Source: JAUWVG01 sp964633715 (GTDB lineage: Bacteria; Acidobacteriota; Aminicenantia; Aminicenantales; Aminicenantaceae). From it: DNA of 17,435 bases. The translations under genes and the position numbers were made by a program. The notes below the pieces were generated by a model. It saw only the letters and a program-made list of their open reading frames with translations, had not been told where the DNA came from and did not search any database. The stretch is from the NCBI GenBank assembly GCA_964633715.1, contig CAZWHQ010000065.1, forward strand, positions 1 to 17,435, read 5' to 3'. Each line of letters starts with the position of its first letter. The first letter of the stretch is position 1. Positions 14,515 to 17,435 of this stretch are shown piece after piece.

Positions 14515-15594
14515 TTATTCTCCATTGGAGTCTCGTTTTGATCTTGAATTTATCCTGATATAACCCAAATATTTCAAGAGAAAAAAACAGATTAAAAATA
14601 TAGACAAGAGAAGCAGTACTCTGAGTTCAGTCCGAACATATTCAAACAGTATTCCGCTCAAGGAAAATAAGAACGATATAAAAGTGAGAATCAACGTTGT
14701 TTTGGTTTCAGAAAAGCCTTTTTTTAAAAACCTGTAATGAAGATGGTCGGTATCTCTTTTAAAGATATTTTTTCCTTCATGGATTCTCCGTATTATTGTG
14801 ACAATCGTTTCCAGTATGGGAAGAAATAAAATAATAATGGGGATCAACAAAACTATGGCTATTGAAGCTTTTCTTTGAATTGTGGCCATAGATAAAGCGG
14901 CGAGGATAAATCCAATGACTAAACTCCCGGAATCTCCCAAATATATTTTTGCTCTCGGGAAGTTAAAGGGATAAAATCCGGTCAATACCCCAAGTAAGAC
15001 AGCGACTATCACAACAAGAAAAAATTGAGACGACAAAAATGCCAAAACTCCCAGAGAGAGGAGTGCAAAAAATGATATTCCTGCAGCCAATCCGTTAATT
15101 CCATCAATGATATTAACGGCGTTTGTTATGCCGCAAATCCATATAATGGTTAATAAAAAAGACAGGAAAAAATTTAAATTTTTAGATCCGATAAAGGGAA
15201 CACTGATTTCTGCTATTTTGAGTCCGCCAAAATAAACTATGGCTGCTGCAACAATCTGGATCAAAATTTTACTCAAAACATTTGAGCCGAAAATATCATC
15301 ATATAAACCTAAGAGGAAAATTATTAAGATGGCAATAATCAACAGGGGAAGACTTACTATTTTATCGAGTTCTAGGAAAATAGTGTTAGATATGACAAAA
15401 TAAATAAAGAGCATAGAAATAAATATTGATACAAAGACTGAAATTCCTCCTAATCTTGAGGCGTTTTCTTCTTTAAAGATTCTTTCGTTATATTTATGAA
15501 GATATTTGGATGTATTGGCGAATTTTGTTAAAACCAGAGTTAAAATATAGGATAAAAGACCAGCAACAATAAATGCTTCAAGAACTTCTATCAT
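14515..15594 (-). CDS. WecA/MraY-family polyprenyl-phosphate glycosyl-1-phosphate transferase
   Basis: 359 residues, about 10-11 hydrophobic segments. Signature loops of the family: GLYDD with Asp99-Asp100, NAVNIIDGINGLAAG at 158-172, YLGDSGSL at 218-225 and the cytoplasmic EGKNIFKRDTDHLHYRFL (about 273-290) with the HxH pair His284/His286. It transfers a sugar-1-phosphate, commonly GlcNAc-1-P, from a UDP-sugar to undecaprenyl phosphate in the inner membrane. This starts lipid-linked glycan assembly. The RDTDHLHYRF form fits the WecA group rather than MraY. The exact sugar is not readable. AAGGAAC lies upstream of the ATG. It is 85 bp after the methyltransferase gene and probably co-transcribed with it. 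Confidence 0.9.
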   Translation of the reverse strand: MIEVLEAFIVAGLLSYILTLVLTKFANTSKYLHKYNERIFKEENASRLGGISVFVSIFISMLFIYFVISNTIFLELDKIVSLPLLIIAILIIFLLGLYDDIFGSNVLSKILIQIVAAAIVYFGGLKIAEISVPFIGSKNLNFFLSFLLTIIWICGITNAVNIIDGINGLAAGISFFALLSLGVLAFLSSQFFLVVIVAVLLGVLTGFYPFNFPRAKIYLGDSGSLVIGFILAALSMATIQRKASIAIVLLIPIIILFLPILETIVTIIRRIHEGKNIFKRDTDHLHYRFLKKGFSETKTTLILTFISFLFSLSGILFEYVRTELRVLLLLSIFLICFFLLKYLGYIRINSRSKRDSNGE

Positions 15595-15670
15595 TACAAA
15601 TGTTCCTTTTTCAACATCTTAATCACTTTAGCACATAATGGATGTTTTTTTAAATGATATTCGAGAAGAT

Positions 15671-15697
15671 GGGGACAGTCTAAGAACTGGACTTTTT
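15671..15697. repeat. REP-like segment spanning the 3' end of the methyltransferase gene
   Basis: GGGGACAGTC at 15671-15680 repeats exactly the half-palindrome found in rfbB and runs directly into TAAGAACTGGACTTTTT. On the minus strand the last codons and the TAG of the methyltransferase gene lie in this segment. Confidence 0.45.
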
Positions 15698-16504
15698 TTG
15701 ATATTTAGCGATATACCCTCGGCCCAGAAATCCCAGTTTGGATCTTGATAATTTTTCCATTTTTAGTCCAACCGAGACATAAAAATTATGGAATAATCGG
15801 TTGAGAGGCCAGGGTACAGGAGAAAAATGATAATAGTTAAATTCACTCAATATCAATCCTTCCTTTTCTGCAGCACGATTAAAAAGAAAAGGGGCACGTG
15901 TACGGAAAGGAGGATAGAGCAGAGTTTGTTTTTTTAGTATAAATTTCTTGATCCATGCTTTTATCTTCTGCCCAATCCGATTATGAACGAGAGGTTCAAA
16001 CAGACGTGCCGGGGACAAGCGATTTGAAATAGTAATGATGGCATATCCTCCTGGCTTCAAAATCCTTGACATTTCTCTGAGTGCCTTCTGATCTTCATTC
16101 AAATATTCAATAACTCCGGCACAAATCACTCCATCAAAACTTTCATTTTCAAAGGGAAGATTTTCGATGTCACTATTTATGAGGGGCAGCTGTAAAATAG
16201 CTGTGTCTTTAGAAATCTCGTACAGCATCTTATAGGAATAATCCAGCCCATAGGTAACAAATTTACGTTCTTTAAGAACTTCAAGCATTTCACCCGTTCC
16301 ACAGCCGACGTCGATTATTTTCCCATTTGTTTTAAAATCATAGAGCATATCTGTCATATATCTTAAACGGATAGCTAAAGTCGGATATAAACTTGGAGGT
16401 TTTTCCTTCACATAATGATCTTTATGATAATCCCTTGAGTATTCATCGAAATAGCTTTTTACATAGGATTTCTGTTTGTTTTCATCTTTTAGTACTGGGC
16501 TCAT
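15680..16504 (-). CDS. Class I SAM-dependent methyltransferase (UbiE/Methyltransf_11 type)
   Basis: 274 residues. The SAM-binding fold is clear: motif I IIDVGCGTGEM at 63-73, acidic GLDYS at 86-90, SDIENLPFENESFDGVICAG at 111-130, the EYLNEDQKALREMSRILKPGG segment at 133-153. No signal peptide is seen. In this setting it probably methylates a sugar or a lipid-linked intermediate. A quinone-type substrate is not excluded, because the family is broad. The last residues (KKSSS) are encoded by the REP-like segment, so the natural C-terminus may have been altered. It begins 7 bp after the stop of the deacetylase gene, so the two share a transcript. No strong ribosome site is visible. Confidence 0.85.
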   Translation of the reverse strand: MSPVLKDENKQKSYVKSYFDEYSRDYHKDHYVKEKPPSLYPTLAIRLRYMTDMLYDFKTNGKIIDVGCGTGEMLEVLKERKFVTYGLDYSYKMLYEISKDTAILQLPLINSDIENLPFENESFDGVICAGVIEYLNEDQKALREMSRILKPGGYAIITISNRLSPARLFEPLVHNRIGQKIKAWIKKFILKKQTLLYPPFRTRAPFLFNRAAEKEGLILSEFNYYHFSPVPWPLNRLFHNFYVSVGLKMEKLSRSKLGFLGRGYIAKYQKKSSS

Positions 16505-16511
16505 TTTAATA

Positions 16512-17420
16512 TTATCTTTTAATAATTTTTTTCAGTTTAAAACCAATGATTTGTAAAAAACCAGTAAAATCATATGCGCCGTTTACCTTTCTTTTAAATA
16601 TCGACTTACGATCAATATTATAGATTGGTATCCTTTTCAATTCAAATAGATCACTTTTGCTATTATTGCTGCCGACTTTAGTCGATAAAGCCGCTTTATA
16701 GCCGGCCGATTTAACTATTTCTTTATCCTCTAAACCAAAGTCTCCCCAAGATCCATAAGGATAGGCAAAATATTTCACCTCTTTGCTTAAAATTTCTTCA
16801 AGATTTTTCTTTGATTCAATAATCTCCTTCATCACATCTTTTTTTTCCAATCTGCTTAATGCTCTATGACTTTTGGTATGAGATGCGATGGTGATGCCGT
16901 ATTCGCTCATGATTTTTAATTGGGTTTTTGACAGAGGCAAGTTCAATTTTTTTTCCTCTCCATCTTCCAATACGGACTGGTTCAGCCAAGGAAAAGGAAT
17001 ATTTTTATCTATATGTTCAGTGATCACAGAAATAACAGCTTTAAATGAATATTTTGAAAAAATTGGGAAGGCATTAATATAATTGTTTGCATAGCCATCA
17101 TCAAACGTCAAAATGATCGTTTTTGGGGGAATTTGCTGCTGGTTTTGTTTTATTTCAAGGAAGTCATCCAGATCGATTATTTTGTAGTCTTTATCATATA
17201 AATATTTCATCTGGGCAGAAAAAACCTTGAGAGAAACTGATGCATACTTGGAACTTTTATTGTTAAAATCGGAACTTATACTGTGATAATTGAGTATACG
17301 TATCAAATTATTTTTCTTAAATAGGCGTTTCGTTTTGAGAAAAAGGTCTACAAATACAGATAAAGGCCAAAAAACAATATTTAACCTGAATAATTCATGA
17401 AAAAAGCTGTTTCCCTTCAT
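16512..17420 (-). CDS. Polysaccharide deacetylase (NodB-homology, carbohydrate esterase 4)
   Basis: 302 residues from the ATG at 17420. NodB motifs: TFDDGY at 105-110 (catalytic and metal aspartates Asp107/Asp108), SHTKSH with metal ligands His181 and His185, and AYPYG at 219-223. RILNYHSIS (41-49) is the usual lead-in of this subgroup. The protein should remove N-acetyl groups from an amino-sugar residue. A moderately hydrophobic N-terminal stretch (about 13-28) may be a membrane anchor. The frame stays open from the ATG to the window edge (17421-17435) and no ribosome site is visible, so the true start could lie beyond the window. It is the first visible gene of the minus-strand run. Confidence 0.85.
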   Translation of the reverse strand: MKGNSFFHELFRLNIVFWPLSVFVDLFLKTKRLFKKNNLIRILNYHSISSDFNNKSSKYASVSLKVFSAQMKYLYDKDYKIIDLDDFLEIKQNQQQIPPKTIILTFDDGYANNYINAFPIFSKYSFKAVISVITEHIDKNIPFPWLNQSVLEDGEEKKLNLPLSKTQLKIMSEYGITIASHTKSHRALSRLEKKDVMKEIIESKKNLEEILSKEVKYFAYPYGSWGDFGLEDKEIVKSAGYKAALSTKVGSNNSKSDLFELKRIPIYNIDRKSIFKRKVNGAYDFTGFLQIIGFKLKKIIKR

Positions 17421-17435
17421 AACGTATTGATATAT

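Noticed and set aside
15613..15646. AACATC/GATGTT inverted repeat followed by a T-run on the plus strand
   Set aside because: The loop is 22 bases and no plus-strand gene ends there, so a terminator role is not supported.
1..17435. tRNA, rRNA, CRISPR array or riboswitch
   Set aside because: I saw no cloverleaf-like segments, regularly spaced short repeats or long structured leaders on reading both strands by eye. No computational scan was possible.

Overview
The window is a surface-polysaccharide (O-antigen or capsule type) biosynthesis region from a bacterium of moderate to low GC. I cannot name the species. A decayed NADH-dehydrogenase-type flavoprotein gene of the kind common in anaerobes hints at an anaerobic, probably environmental, host. 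That is inference only.

Layout. The left edge (1-141) is the C-terminal tail of an IS4-family transposase. A plus-strand pair follows: an asparagine-synthase-like gene (278-2110) and a serine-acetyltransferase-like gene (2133-2699). Converging on it is a minus-strand group read in the order family 2 glycosyltransferase (5759-5043), WcaF-like acetyltransferase (5046-4507) and a formyltransferase-like/beta-propeller fusion (4425-2770). A DegT-type sugar aminotransferase (5788-6993) diverges from the glycosyltransferase across only 28 bp and is followed by a SAM methyltransferase (7053-7775). Then comes about 1.2 kb of decayed DNA. It holds a multiply frameshifted NuoF/HndC-like pseudogene (about 7985-8515, minus) and a 47-codon ORF (8846-8989) that ends one base before a second asparagine-synthase-like gene (8991-10823).

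The right part is a minus-strand gene set converging on that second copy. It is read as polysaccharide deacetylase, methyltransferase, WecA/MraY-type glycosyl-1-phosphate transferase, then rfbA, an rfbC-like epimerase, rfbB and rfbD. The last four make dTDP-L-rhamnose from glucose-1-phosphate. The WecA-type enzyme would start a lipid-linked glycan. The aminotransferase, acetyltransferases, formyltransferase-like protein and methyltransferases would decorate sugars, and the asparagine-synthase-like proteins may amidate a sugar acid.

The most notable structure is the pair of asparagine-synthase-like genes. They are direct copies, 8713 bp apart with no visible net indel, and about 85% identical in protein (about 89 differences in 610 residues by hand count). 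They bracket a 6.9 kb cassette with mixed gene orientation, different base composition, a pseudogene and an adjacent insertion-sequence end. This suggests a locus assembled or exchanged by recombination between repeats. Other points worth a look are the altered catalytic motifs of the asparagine-synthase-like and formyltransferase-like proteins, a perfect palindrome translated as part of RfbB, and a very short AT-rich divergent promoter region that may give leaderless transcripts.
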